Positions 1 through 10,898 of a stretch of 64,000 nt of DNA are shown one piece after another. The translations under genes were made by a program, and so were the position numbers. Within the stretch, counting starts at the first letter, position 1. Every line of letters begins with the position of its first letter. The notes beneath the pieces are model-generated. The model was not told where the DNA came from. It saw nothing but the letters and a program-made list of their open reading frames with translations, and ran no database searches. The stretch comes from Deinococcus sp. Leaf326 (GTDB lineage: Bacteria > Deinococcota > Deinococci > Deinococcales > Deinococcaceae), in assembly GCF_001424185.1 (NCBI RefSeq), contig NZ_LMOM01000014.1:1-64000 (forward strand). The letters are read 5' to 3'.

Positions 1-1
1 G

Positions 2-94
2 TATCTCAACCGCTTGCTGCACTTCTTCACGAAAAACGCAGAATTTCTCGGCCAGCACGGCTATTCATTGTCCTACGCGAGGTGCAACTTCTGA
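2..94 (+). CDS. C-terminal end of an unrecognised protein (5' truncated by window)
   Basis: An open frame enters from the left edge and stops with TGA after 30 codons, ending in ...YARCNF. It is the most protein-like of the three forward frames here (mixed hydrophobic/polar, aromatic-rich), but too short to assign to a family. It could be the tail of a transposase or of an ordinary gene. The following stretch to about position 275 holds no convincing gene. Confidence 0.3.
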   Translation, partial: YLNRLLHFFTKNAEFLGQHGYSLSYARCNF

Positions 95-275
95 GTGTGC
101 GCCAAGTGCGCCGCCTGATCCTGAAGCCTCCGGAGGGCCAGTCGCCGTCATCCATGGAGCTACCTTAAAAGGGGTTCGGGATGACAGGCAACAACTGACG
201 TGACCCGACCTTCATCCGGTTCACGGAGAAAGCTCAGCCGGACCGGCAGCCAAGGAGGCCCCGGACCGGCCAAGC

Positions 276-1007
276 TCAGACTCCGGTGCTGGACAGGTAG
301 GCCAGACTCCGCAGAAGGGTGTCGAGAGTGCCTCCCTGGTCCTGCTCGTAGTAGGCCTGGGTGCCCTCCGGCACGGCCGCCAGCACGGCGCGCAGCGGCA
401 CCTCACCCTCGCCCAGAGCCACCGTCTGCCAGCCCGCACCGTCGCGCCGCACGTCTTTGAGGTGCACGAGCGGCAGCCGGTCGGCGTAACGCCGGAGATA
501 GGTCACCGGGTCGTGACCGCCCGCATGAATCCAGGCGACGTCAAGTTCGGCCTGGACCGTCGGGGCAGCCTCTAGCAGGAGGTCGAGCACTGGTCGCCCA
601 CCAAAGACCTGGGTCAGCTCATGGTCGTGGTTGTGGTAGCTGAGGGTCAGGCCGTGGGGAAGCAGCGCCTGAGCAATGCGTTCTAGGCGAGCGGCCAGGT
701 CCAGCCACTCGGCCTCGGTCTCGGCACGGTGGTAAGGGTAGACAGCGTGACGCACGCCCACCGTCCTAAGAAACTCGACCTGGGTCTCCAGGTCTTCCTC
801 AAAAGGCTCCAATGACAGGTGAGCACTTGGCGCCTCCAGGCCGCGCTCGTCCAGCGCCGAGCGCAGAGCCGGGGCCGACAGACCGCCGTAGTCGCGGGCC
901 AGTTCCACATGCCGCACCCCCGCCTGCGAGAGCGCGTCAAGCGTGCCGAAAAAGTCCTGCGCCACCTGTTCCCGGAGTGTATAGAGCTGAATCCCAGTGT
1001 CCTGCAT
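276..1007 (-). CDS. Sugar phosphate isomerase/epimerase (xylose isomerase-like TIM barrel)
   Basis: A 243-aa protein of the AP-endonuclease-2/xylose-isomerase TIM-barrel family, which acts on free or phosphorylated sugars and inositols in the cytoplasm. Visible hallmarks are the N-terminal MQDTGIQLYTLRE strand, the metal-ligand motif YHNHDHEL near residues 123-130, ELDVAWIHAGG and HLKDVRRDG near the C-terminus. The start is ATG with a GGGAGG ribosome site 8 nt upstream. It diverges from a LacI regulator across a control region containing two TACCGGTA palindromes. With the downstream LacI and Gfo/Idh genes it looks like a small sugar or inositol catabolic cluster. The substrate cannot be read from the sequence. 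Confidence 0.85.
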   Translation of the reverse strand: MQDTGIQLYTLREQVAQDFFGTLDALSQAGVRHVELARDYGGLSAPALRSALDERGLEAPSAHLSLEPFEEDLETQVEFLRTVGVRHAVYPYHRAETEAEWLDLAARLERIAQALLPHGLTLSYHNHDHELTQVFGGRPVLDLLLEAAPTVQAELDVAWIHAGGHDPVTYLRRYADRLPLVHLKDVRRDGAGWQTVALGEGEVPLRAVLAAVPEGTQAYYEQDQGGTLDTLLRSLAYLSSTGV

Positions 1008-1047
1008 AGGCCGGCCTCCCTGACCGCGACGGCGCGCGGCACTGTAT

Positions 1048-1084
1048 TTGACTTGAGGTATATACCGGTATAATTTACCGGTAC
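1048..1084 (+). promoter_or_regulatory. Paired TACCGGTA operator with promoter-like elements upstream of LacI gene
   Basis: Two identical 8-bp palindromes TACCGGTA lie at 1063-1070 and 1076-1083 (centres 13 bp apart), in the 125-bp region between the divergent isomerase and LacI genes. A TTGACT (1048-1053) and a perfect TATAAT (1069-1074) flank or overlap the first palindrome, but their 15-bp spacing is short. The CG-centred symmetry is typical of LacI-family operators, so autoregulation by the adjacent LacI protein is the simplest reading (inference). Confidence 0.55.
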
Positions 1085-1132
1085 AACAAGTCCGTTGACA
1101 ACCCCTGTTCCCTCGCCGGAGGTTTTGCCGCC

Positions 1133-2182
1133 ATGACGCCCAGCCCGAAATCCGAGTCTGCCGAGACTACGCTCGCTGATGTGGCGCAGGTGGCGCGGGT
1201 GTCGAAGATGACGGTCTCCAACGTATTGAACGGCAAGACCAACGTGAAGGCCAGTACCCGGCAGCGTGTCCTGAGCGCCGTTGAGGCGACCGGCTACCGG
1301 GCCAATCCGGTGGCACGGGCCCTGGCGGGGCAGCGTCACCGCCTACTGAGCTTGGTGGCGCGGCGCAGCAACTTGCCCTACGTCACCGAGGTCATCCGGG
1401 GGGCGAGCGAGGCGGCCGAGGAACTCGACTACGACCTAGTTGTGCTCATGGTCGGCCAGCACCAGACATCCGACCTGTCGCTGTTCCTGCGGCTGTCGCA
1501 GGGCACGGCCTTTCTCCATGCCGACGCCGTGGGCCTGGGGGTACCGGCCGGCGACCTGCCGCCCTACTGCGTCAGCGTGGACGGCTCCACGCACGACTCG
1601 CTCACGGTGGACAACCCCGGCGGCAGCCGAGCCGCCACACGCCACCTGCTGGAACTCGGACACACCCGAATCGCCTTCGTGAGTGGCTTGCAGACAGTTC
1701 CCCAGGATGCGCCGGGCCGGCGCAGCGACGCGGCCGAGCGTCTGCGCGGGTATCAGGAGGCCCTACATGCGGCGGGCGTGAGGGTCCCGGAGGCGTACCT
1801 CCAGCACGGTGACTACAGCCCCGGGAGCGGCGCACAGGCGGCCCGGATGCTACTGGCCCTGCCCGATCCACCCACGGCCATCTTCGCGGCAGGCGACGCG
1901 ATGGCGGTCGCGGTCATCCACGCGGCGCAGGACCTGGGCTGGCGCGTGCCCGAGGACCTTTCGGTAGTCGGGTTCGACGACCTGCCCTTCTTCCGGGGGG
2001 TCCGGCCCGCCCTCACGACCGTGCGGCAGCCGCTCGACGCCCTCGGACAGGCGGCGGTGCGGCGGCTCGTCCGGCTGGCCCAGGGAGAGGAGGCGCCGCT
2101 GCCCCCCCCACTCGCTACAGCGCTGGTCGTGCGCGAGTCCAGCGCGCCGCCTGCCCCCCACCGCCCCTTCCAGACCCTCTAA
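1133..2182 (+). CDS. LacI family transcriptional regulator
   Basis: A 349-aa regulator with the usual LacI layout: N-terminal helix-turn-helix and hinge at about residues 14-62 (TLADVAQVARVSKMTVSNVLNG), followed by a periplasmic-binding-protein-like sensor domain (SVVGFDDLPFFRGVRPALTTVRQP near residues 276-300). It probably represses the flanking sugar genes until an effector sugar binds. ATG start with GGAGG about 10 nt upstream. It sits between a divergent isomerase and a co-directional Gfo/Idh dehydrogenase 9 bp downstream, so it is probably cotranscribed with the latter. Effector unknown. Confidence 0.9.
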   Translation: MTPSPKSESAETTLADVAQVARVSKMTVSNVLNGKTNVKASTRQRVLSAVEATGYRANPVARALAGQRHRLLSLVARRSNLPYVTEVIRGASEAAEELDYDLVVLMVGQHQTSDLSLFLRLSQGTAFLHADAVGLGVPAGDLPPYCVSVDGSTHDSLTVDNPGGSRAATRHLLELGHTRIAFVSGLQTVPQDAPGRRSDAAERLRGYQEALHAAGVRVPEAYLQHGDYSPGSGAQAARMLLALPDPPTAIFAAGDAMAVAVIHAAQDLGWRVPEDLSVVGFDDLPFFRGVRPALTTVRQPLDALGQAAVRRLVRLAQGEEAPLPPPLATALVVRESSAPPAPHRPFQTL

Positions 2183-2191
2183 GGAGCTTCC

Positions 2192-3292
2192 ATGCACCGT
2201 ATCGGCATCATCGGCACCGGCGACATCAGCGCCGCCTACCTTCAGATCGCGCGCGATCTCCGGCTGTTCGAGGTGGCCGGGATCGCCGACCTCGACACGG
2301 CCCGTGCGGAGGCCAGAGGCACCGAATTCGGCGTCCCGGCGCTGCGGCCCGACAACCTGCTGGCCCTGCCAGACCTCGCGGCGGTGGTCAATCTGACCCC
2401 GCCCGCCGCACACGCCGCCGTGAGCCTCCAGATTCTGGGCTCCGGACACCATGTCTACAGCGAAAAACCCCTGGCCGTCCGGCTGGAGGACGGCGCCGAG
2501 ATCCTGCGGGAGGCCGCGCGGCGAGGACTGCGGGTGGGCTGTGCGCCCGACACCTTTTTAGGGGCAGGCCACCAGACGGCGCGTGAACTGGTGGACGCCG
2601 GAGCCATCGGCCGGCCGGTCGCCGCCACGGCCTTCATGATGAGCGGCGGCCCCGAGGGCTGGCACCCCAATCCCCACTTCTTCTACCAGCCGGGGGCCGG
2701 TCCGCTGTTCGACATGGGACCGTACTACCTGACGGCCCTGGTGAATCTGCTGGGGCCGGTGCGGCAGGTCGGTGGACAGGCCACCCGCGCCGTGACCGAG
2801 CGCGTGGCCGGGCACGAGAGCCGCCGGGGCGAACGCATCCCGGTCCAGACCTCCACGCACGTCACGGCGCAGCTGGGGTTCGGGGGAGACGTGGCCGCCA
2901 CCTTCATCGCCAGTTTCGACGCGCCGGGCAGCGATCTGCCGCGCATGGAGCTCTATGGCACGGAAGGCACGCTCAGTCTGCCCGACCCCAACACCTTCGG
3001 CGGCCCCCTGCGTCTCAAGCGCCGGGGCGAGACGGCGTGGGAGGAAATCACGCTGACCCGGCCTTTTCAGGAGAACGCACGCGGCGCCGGGCTGGCCGAC
3101 CTGCTGGACGCCGCCGCGCAGGGCCGGCCGCACCGCGCCAGCGGCGACCTCGCCTATCACGTGCTGGAGACCATGTACCGTACGCTGGAATCCGCCGAGG
3201 CGGGCCGCACCCTGAGTATCGAGAGTGCCCCCGCTCGACCCGCCCCACTGGAGACGCGGCCGACCTGGCTTGAAGAGGCCGCCGGGCGCTGA
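2192..3292 (+). CDS. Gfo/Idh/MocA family oxidoreductase
   Basis: A 366-aa NAD(P)-dependent dehydrogenase. The N-terminal Rossmann fold opens with HRIGIIGTGDISAAYLQIA (GxGxxS/A type), and the conserved EKP of the family appears as YSEKPLAVRLEDG near residue 90. The remainder is the C-terminal alpha/beta domain with a GxxxDMGPYYLTALVNLLGP segment near 175. Such enzymes oxidise or reduce sugars, inositols or their derivatives. ATG start preceded by AAGGAG. It follows the LacI gene by 9 bp and is probably part of the same sugar cluster; substrate not assignable. Confidence 0.88.
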   Translation: MHRIGIIGTGDISAAYLQIARDLRLFEVAGIADLDTARAEARGTEFGVPALRPDNLLALPDLAAVVNLTPPAAHAAVSLQILGSGHHVYSEKPLAVRLEDGAEILREAARRGLRVGCAPDTFLGAGHQTARELVDAGAIGRPVAATAFMMSGGPEGWHPNPHFFYQPGAGPLFDMGPYYLTALVNLLGPVRQVGGQATRAVTERVAGHESRRGERIPVQTSTHVTAQLGFGGDVAATFIASFDAPGSDLPRMELYGTEGTLSLPDPNTFGGPLRLKRRGETAWEEITLTRPFQENARGAGLADLLDAAAQGRPHRASGDLAYHVLETMYRTLESAEAGRTLSIESAPARPAPLETRPTWLEEAAGR

Positions 3293-3301
3293 CCCTGGCG
3301 C

Positions 3302-3946
3302 TCAGGGCCGGGGTTGCCGCGCCAGCCAGGTCGCGTAGTCGTCCTCAGTGTATTCCGGGTGATCCGGGGCCAGGAGGTTGCGCGCCGTGAGCCACTCGGA
3401 GGCGACGTACCAGCCGGAGTCCAACCGCGCGAGGACGTCTTCCAGGTAGGCCATGAAACTGGCGTGACGGCGCGGCCGGTCGGTCGTCTCATGGTCGAAG
3501 TCGAGTACCTGCCCGGCCACGCCCCCCGCGGGCGGCCGGGCGTCGAGAACCAGACCGTTGCCGCCGCCGTCGCTGTTCAGGCTCCACCAGCCCGCGTCCC
3601 ACCACACCTGCCGGACGCCGTCCACGACGACCTCCGGACCAGTCGTCTGCTCGGCCAGCAGCTCCCGGCGCATCCGGGTGTCCTCCCACGCAGCCGCCAG
3701 AGTCAGAAAGTCCTCGGTGCCCGGCCAGAAGACGGCGCCGTCGTGCCGCAGCAGCGAGGCGCGGAAATCGGCCGGAAAGGAAAAGCCGAACGTCGTCTCC
3801 GCCGCTGCGACCGCCGCCTCAGACAGGCCAGGCCGCAGGATGTGGCCGAGGGTGGCCCCGGGCGTGTCACGCGCCACTACCGGCAGAAGATGGGTACTCA
3901 ACCAGGCTTCGAGACGGGTCCAGACGGAGTCGAGAGAGTCGGGCAT
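3302..3946 (-). CDS. SMI1/KNR4 family protein
   Basis: A 214-aa protein with the SMI1/KNR4 (SUKH) fold signature: an N-terminal amphipathic helix (MPDSLDSVWTRLEAWLS), the motif GLSEAAVAAAETTFGFSFPADFRASLLRHDG, then tryptophan-rich WWDAGWWSLNSDGGGNGLVLD and a C-terminal FMAYLEDVL helix. In bacteria SUKH proteins are often immunity proteins to toxins but also stand alone; no toxin gene is adjacent, so the role is open. I chose the ATG at 3946 because a longer frame to 4066 would run into the convergently reading diguanylate cyclase gene and because a CATACT hexamer lies exactly 6 nt upstream (leaderless pattern). Confidence 0.75.
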   Translation of the reverse strand: MPDSLDSVWTRLEAWLSTHLLPVVARDTPGATLGHILRPGLSEAAVAAAETTFGFSFPADFRASLLRHDGAVFWPGTEDFLTLAAAWEDTRMRRELLAEQTTGPEVVVDGVRQVWWDAGWWSLNSDGGGNGLVLDARPPAGGVAGQVLDFDHETTDRPRRHASFMAYLEDVLARLDSGWYVASEWLTARNLLAPDHPEYTEDDYATWLARQPRP

Positions 3947-3952
3947 GGCCGG

Positions 3953-3958
3953 AGTATG
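3953..3958 (-). promoter_or_regulatory. -10 element for leaderless SMI1/KNR4 gene
   Basis: CATACT read on the minus strand, followed by 6 nt and then the ATG at 3946. No Shine-Dalgarno sequence fits between them, which supports a leaderless transcript. Confidence 0.4.
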
Positions 3959-3969
3959 CCGGACCCGGT

Positions 3970-5991
3970 TCAGGCGCGGGGCCGCAGCAGACCCGTCATG
4001 GTCTCGGCCGGGGCAGGTCGGCCCAGCAGGTAACCCTGACCCAGCGGGCAGGCCAGGTCCCGCCACAGGTCGTGCTGGGGCGCCGTCTCGATCCCTTCGG
4101 CGACCACCTCCAGCCCCAGATGGGCCGCGAGCTGGAGGAGGGCACCAATGACTGCCGTCTGTTTGCCACAGTCCTCCAGATCACGCACGAACGGGCGGCC
4201 GAGCTTGATCCGGTCCACCGGGAGGTCCCGCAACGCACCCGGCGCCAGGTGACCGGCACCGAAGTCGGCGAGGGCCACCGTGACCCCCCGGCTGCGGAGA
4301 GCCCCCAGCTGACGCCGCACCGAAAGCCTATTGCCGGCCAGCGTGTCCGCGGTCACTTCCAGCTCCAGGCTGGCCGGATCGAGCCCGGTGCGTTCCAGGA
4401 CATTGGCGACCAGGGCCGGCAGGGTGCCCGCACGGAACTGCAACGCCGAGAGATTCACGGCCACTCTCAGGGGCGTGCCGGCGTCGGCCCAGGCCCTGGC
4501 CTGACGGCAGGCCTGTTCCAGCCCCCACTGCCCCAGCGCATCGATCAGGCCGGTCTCCTCGGCCAGCGGCACGAACTCGGCCGGCGACACGGCGCCCCAC
4601 GGCGAATCTTCCCAGCGCAGCAACGCCTCGCACGACCGCAGTTCACCGGTCTGGAGGGCCACGACCGGCTGATAGACCAGCGACAGTTCGCCTCGTTCCA
4701 GGGCGCTACGCAGCGCCTCGCCCATCTTCACGCGGCGTTCCCGGCGCAGCGCCATCGCCCCGTCGAAGGCGGCGACGCCGCCAGGACCGGTCGACCTAGC
4801 GGCTGAGAGTGCCAGGTCGGCGTACTGTAGGAGCGTGTCCTCGTCGTGGGCGTCGTCGGGATAGAAACTCAGTCCAGCGCTCACCCCGACCTGCACCCGG
4901 GTGTCGCCCTGCGAAAAGACCTCGCCCAGCTCGGCGCACAGGTGACCGGCGAAGGCCAGCGCCTCTTCCCGGTTCTCCACGCCTCCCAGGCACACCGCGA
5001 ACTCGTCGCCGCCGAAGCGCGCCGCGCTCGCTCCAGGCGGCAGTAGGTCGCGCAGGCGTCCAGTGATCGCCCGCAAAACTTCGTCGCCGGCGAGGTGGCC
5101 CCACATCCCGTTGACGTTCCTGAACTGGTCGAGGTCCAGCAGCAGCACTGCCACCCGGTCCCGCTGCCAGAAGCTGGCGTACATGGCTTCGGTCAGCGCC
5201 TGCTTGAAGCGGTGGCGGTTGGGCAGGCCAGTCAGCTCGTCGTGGTTGGCCCGGTAGGCGAGCTGTTCCTGGGCGCCGCGCTCCTGCGTGATTTCCAGAA
5301 AGGAATACACGCTCAGGTCCTGGTCCATCGGCTGCACGCTGCTCAGGAACCACCGCAGCTTGCCCTCGACGTGCCAGCCCAGCACCTGCCCCGACGAGGC
5401 CTGTCGGCGCTGGGCCAGGGCTCCGGGCCGGCGCTCGGGGTCCAGCAGCTCGCCCCGGCTGCCGAAGATCTCGGTCGCGTCCCCGTGAAGCAGCGCCCCC
5501 GGCAGCTCGTCGGCCCGCCGCCGGAGCAGCCGCGCGGCGCCGGCATTGGCCGCCACGACCGCGCCGCCGCTGTCGAGCAGGACCACGCCTCCGGGCAGGG
5601 CATCGACGACCCTCTGGTACAGCGTCTCGCGCTCGCGTAGGCCCTCGAACACCTCGTCCTGGCGCCGCTGAACCTGCCGGGCCTGCTCGGCGAGCCGGCG
5701 CCTGAGGAGAAGGGCGAACAATGCCCCCGAGACCAACAACGCAGCGGGCACCACCCACGGCTCCAGGGGCGAGCCGGTCGGCGGGGCTCCGACCAGGGGA
5801 GCAGCGCGGCCCGTGGCCACCGCGCCCATTCCGGCCCAGGCCAGGGCCGCGTAGACCCAGGACTGCGCCCATAGGAGACGGCGCCGCTTCAGCGAGCGGC
5901 CGGCGGCAGGCAGGAGCGCGGAGAACGCCAGACCGGCGATCAGGACGGACAGACCAACAAACGGGAGAAAGTCGAAATGGTGGATGGGCAC
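3970..5991 (-). CDS. Membrane GGDEF-EAL protein with PAS domain (EAL site degenerate)
   Basis: About 673 aa, cyclic di-GMP signalling protein. Three predicted membrane helices occupy the first ~115 residues, then a coiled linker, a PAS-like domain (LPGGVVLLDSGGAVVAANAGAARLLR), a GGDEF domain with an intact RFGGDEF active site, and an EAL domain. The EAL signature EALLRWE is kept, but the canonical DDFG is ADFG and the TES after the metal glutamate is TAD, so phosphodiesterase activity is doubtful. The cyclase I-site RxxD is not seen. The frame stays open to an ATG at 6168 that overlaps the uvrA2 start, so I prefer the GTG at 5991, just before the first hydrophobic segment; the true start is uncertain. 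Confidence 0.82.
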   Translation of the reverse strand: MPIHHFDFLPFVGLSVLIAGLAFSALLPAAGRSLKRRRLLWAQSWVYAALAWAGMGAVATGRAAPLVGAPPTGSPLEPWVVPAALLVSGALFALLLRRRLAEQARQVQRRQDEVFEGLRERETLYQRVVDALPGGVVLLDSGGAVVAANAGAARLLRRRADELPGALLHGDATEIFGSRGELLDPERRPGALAQRRQASSGQVLGWHVEGKLRWFLSSVQPMDQDLSVYSFLEITQERGAQEQLAYRANHDELTGLPNRHRFKQALTEAMYASFWQRDRVAVLLLDLDQFRNVNGMWGHLAGDEVLRAITGRLRDLLPPGASAARFGGDEFAVCLGGVENREEALAFAGHLCAELGEVFSQGDTRVQVGVSAGLSFYPDDAHDEDTLLQYADLALSAARSTGPGGVAAFDGAMALRRERRVKMGEALRSALERGELSLVYQPVVALQTGELRSCEALLRWEDSPWGAVSPAEFVPLAEETGLIDALGQWGLEQACRQARAWADAGTPLRVAVNLSALQFRAGTLPALVANVLERTGLDPASLELEVTADTLAGNRLSVRRQLGALRSRGVTVALADFGAGHLAPGALRDLPVDRIKLGRPFVRDLEDCGKQTAVIGALLQLAAHLGLEVVAEGIETAPQHDLWRDLACPLGQGYLLGRPAPAETMTGLLRPRA

Positions 5992-6166
5992 GTCCTCGGA
6001 AGGTCGAGAGGGAAGGCGGAAGGCACCCGACTGTAGGACCAGTCTTCTGTCCCGTTTCTTAAGGCCGGCGTCCTTAACCTGCCGGCTTCCCCGGCCCACC
6101 GACCGGATTTCAGGCAACCTTGGGACTCTTCGACCAGGCGCAGAGGGCTGACCATACTGCGGGGTC

Positions 6167-8677
<2,511 letters not shown>

Positions 8678-8722
8678 GCGGGGACTAGGGGGCGGAAGAT
8701 ACACAACCTCCCCTTCTCCGGG

Positions 8723-9553
8723 TCAGTACACGTCGCCTTCCCGGCGCGGCGTCTCTGGACCCGGCGCGGTGTCCCCGGCCCGGCGGCCCCGCCCGAAGCG
8801 GCCCGCGAGCGCCGAGGCCGCCCCGGCGAGCAGGTTGGTGTCTACCCCTACGGCGACGAAGGTGCAACCCGCATCCAGGGCCGCGCGGGCCTGCGCCTCG
8901 CCGCTCTGGAGAATGCCCGCGGCCTTGCCCGACGCGCGGATGCGGCGCACGGCGTCCGCGATGGCCGCCTGCACCTCAGGGTGCCCCGGCTGCCCCAGAT
9001 GATCCAGGCTCGCGCTCAGGTCGGCTGGGCCAATGAACAGGCCCTCCACGCCCTCGACCGCTGCGATCTCGTCCAGGTTCGCCAGCCCCGCTCGGCTCTC
9101 GATCTGCACGAGCAGGCAGATCTGGTCGTCGGCCCGCGTGAGGTAGTCCGGCACCGCATTCCAGCGCGAGGCGCGGGCCAGGGCGCTGCCCACTCCCCGC
9201 ACGCCGCGCGGCGGGTAGCGGGTGGCGGCGACCAGGGCGCGGGCCTGCTCGGCCGTCTCGACCATCGGAATCAGCAGGGTCTGCACGCCCAGGTCGAGGT
9301 ACTGCTTGATGAGCCAGGGCTCACCCACCACCGGCCGCACGACCGGCGCGACCGGGTAGGCGGCCAGTGACTGCAAGATCGCCAAGGTACTGCGCACATC
9401 GTTGGGGGCGTGCTCGCCGTCCACGAGGAGCCAGTCGAAGCCCGCCCCCGCGCAGATCTCGGCGCAATAGGGGTCGGCCAGTCCCAGCCACAGCCCGATC
9501 TGGGCCTCCTGGCGGGCCAGCGCGGCCTTGAAGGGGTTGGTCAGACTGGTCAT
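8723..9553 (-). CDS. hpaI: 4-hydroxy-2-oxoheptanedioate aldolase
   Basis: A 276-aa class II (metal-dependent) aldolase of the HpcH/HpaI family that splits 4-hydroxy-2-oxoheptanedioate into pyruvate and succinate semialdehyde, the last step of homoprotocatechuate meta-cleavage. Visible motifs: [10 protein letters not shown] (residues ~44-53), [11 protein letters not shown] (~146) carrying a metal-ligand Glu, and [11 protein letters not shown] with the second ligand Asp. The ATG at 9553 overlaps the hpaH stop by 4 bp (ATGA), so the two are translationally coupled. Last gene of the hpa operon; it converges on uvrA2 with 45 bp between. Confidence 0.92.
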   Translation of the reverse strand: MTSLTNPFKAALARQEAQIGLWLGLADPYCAEICAGAGFDWLLVDGEHAPNDVRSTLAILQSLAAYPVAPVVRPVVGEPWLIKQYLDLGVQTLLIPMVETAEQARALVAATRYPPRGVRGVGSALARASRWNAVPDYLTRADDQICLLVQIESRAGLANLDEIAAVEGVEGLFIGPADLSASLDHLGQPGHPEVQAAIADAVRRIRASGKAAGILQSGEAQARAALDAGCTFVAVGVDTNLLAGAASALAGRFGRGRRAGDTAPGPETPRREGDVY

Positions 9554-10356
9554 GGGCCGAACCGGAAAGCCACGCCGCCCAGCGGGCCGTAATCGGCGTG
9601 AAAGGTGTCGCCCGGGCGCGCATCCACCGGCCGCGTGAACGACCCCGCCAGGATGACCTGCCCGGCCTTCAGGGTGACCCCGTGCGGGTGCAGTTTGTTG
9701 GCGAGCCACGCCACGCCGTTCGCCGGGTGGTTCAGGACGCCCGCCGCCACGCCGGTCTCCTCGATCACGCCCCCTCGGTACAGCAGCGCGCCCACCCAGC
9801 GCAGGTCGACGTCATGCGGGCGAACGGGGCGGCCGCCCAGCACGATACCCGCGTTCGCCGCGTTGTCGCTGATGGTGTCGAAGACCTTGCGGGTCGCGCC
9901 CGTGTCGCGGTCGAGGCGCTCGATGCGCGCGTCAATGATCTCGATGGCGGGGACCACGTAGGCGGTCGCCGCCAGCACGTCGAACACGGTGCAGCCGGGG
10001 CCGCTCAGGTCGCGCTCCAGCAGGAAGGCCAGTTCGACCTCGACTTTGGGCGTCAGAAAGCGCGAGGCCGGAATCTCGGTGCCCTCGGCAAAGACCATGC
10101 TCCCCAACAGCACACCGTAGTCGGGTTCGGAGATGTTCGACGAGAGCTGCATGGCACGCGAGGTCAGCCCGATCTTGTGGCCGTACACCGCCTCGCCGCG
10201 CGCGAGCTTGAGGTCCATCCAGGCGCGCTGCACAGCGTAGGCGTCGTCGATGGTCATATCCGGGAACTCGCGCGAGAACTGCCGCAGCGGCGTGCGGGTG
10301 CGCTCGGCCTCGTCGAGCCGGGCAGCGGCGTCCTGCAATTGAGGATCAGTCAGCAT
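9550..10356 (-). CDS. hpaH: 2-oxo-hept-4-ene-1,7-dioate hydratase
   Basis: A 268-aa member of the fumarylacetoacetase-like hydratase family that adds water to 2-oxohept-4-ene-1,7-dioate, feeding HpaI. Motifs include [12 protein letters not shown] (residues ~61-72), [25 protein letters not shown] with the metal-ligand ExE, and [13 protein letters not shown]. The ATG at 10356 is chosen because the upstream part of the longer frame does not resemble the family and because hpaF ends 13 bp away. Overlaps hpaI by 4 bp. Confidence 0.92.
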   Translation of the reverse strand: MLTDPQLQDAAARLDEAERTRTPLRQFSREFPDMTIDDAYAVQRAWMDLKLARGEAVYGHKIGLTSRAMQLSSNISEPDYGVLLGSMVFAEGTEIPASRFLTPKVEVELAFLLERDLSGPGCTVFDVLAATAYVVPAIEIIDARIERLDRDTGATRKVFDTISDNAANAGIVLGGRPVRPHDVDLRWVGALLYRGGVIEETGVAAGVLNHPANGVAWLANKLHPHGVTLKAGQVILAGSFTRPVDARPGDTFHADYGPLGGVAFRFGP

Positions 10357-10369
10357 GGGTCTCCGGGAG

Positions 10370-10756
10370 TCAGCGCCTGAAGCGCGCGTGGATGTTGTTG
10401 TGTTTCCAGGTGCCCGCCTCGCTGAATTCCTGCATCTCCAGCGAGAGCGCCAGAAAGCGCCGGGCAAACGTTTCGGCAAAGTGGGCCTTCAACACCCCGA
10501 ACAGTTCGTCGCCGACTGCCTGCCGGACCTCCGCACTGCGCCCCGCCCCGATCTTGAGGGTCAGGTGCACGAAGGCGTCGTCCGCCTCTCCGTCGGCCAC
10601 GCGGTACTCCTCCAGCCGCAGGGCGCGCGTGCGGACGCCCCCCACCGGGAACACGTCCGGGCGCGCGATGAGCACGCTGTGCAGGGCTTCGAGCAGTTCG
10701 GGAATTCGGGCGTCGTCGCCCAGGTTGGCGGTGTACTCGGCGGTCAGGTGGGGCAT
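10370..10756 (-). CDS. hpaF: 5-carboxymethyl-2-hydroxymuconate delta-isomerase
   Basis: A 128-aa protein of the tautomerase-superfamily isomerase that converts 5-carboxymethyl-2-hydroxymuconate to its oxo form. It begins [12 protein letters not shown], giving the catalytic amino-terminal proline after Met removal, which decides the start at 10756 over a longer frame. The C-terminal segment [19 protein letters not shown] matches the family. It lies between hpaH (13 bp) and a 140-bp gap carrying a long perfect hairpin after the hpaG-like gene. Confidence 0.88.
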   Translation of the reverse strand: MPHLTAEYTANLGDDARIPELLEALHSVLIARPDVFPVGGVRTRALRLEEYRVADGEADDAFVHLTLKIGAGRSAEVRQAVGDELFGVLKAHFAETFARRFLALSLEMQEFSEAGTWKHNNIHARFRR

Positions 10757-10835
10757 CGGGCTCCAGGCTAGAACATCTGCCAAACAGATGCCGTGTCGGC
10801 GTCGTTTTGGCCGAACGAAGTGAACGAAGTCGAAG

Positions 10836-10898
10836 AGAGCATCCTGCCCGGAGGCATCTGGAGAACAGCGCCCCAGATGCCTCCGGGCAGGATGCTCT
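10836..10898 (-). terminator. Perfect 26-bp stem, 11-nt loop hairpin between hpaG-like and hpaF
   Basis: Left arm 10836-10861 and right arm 10873-10898 are exact reverse complements; the loop is 10862-10872. The right arm reaches the stop codon of the hpaG-like gene (10897-10899). There is no T-run on either side, so it may be an mRNA-stabilising or processing element inside the operon rather than a classic intrinsic terminator. A smaller hairpin (CATCTG...CAGATG, 10774-10790) follows in the same gap. Confidence 0.55.

Noticed and set aside
1..275. Insertion sequence end at the left edge
   Set aside because: Only about 30 codons of the preceding gene are visible, with no terminal inverted repeat or target duplication that could be tested.
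3302..3946. SMI1/KNR4 protein as part of a toxin-immunity system
   Set aside because: No polymorphic toxin or secretion gene is adjacent; neighbours are signalling and sugar genes, so I kept only the family name.
4072..4806. Long plus-strand open frames inside the GGDEF-EAL gene
   Set aside because: They are antisense shadows in GC-rich DNA; composition (Arg/Gly/Pro-rich, no domain) and the clear domains on the minus strand rule them out.
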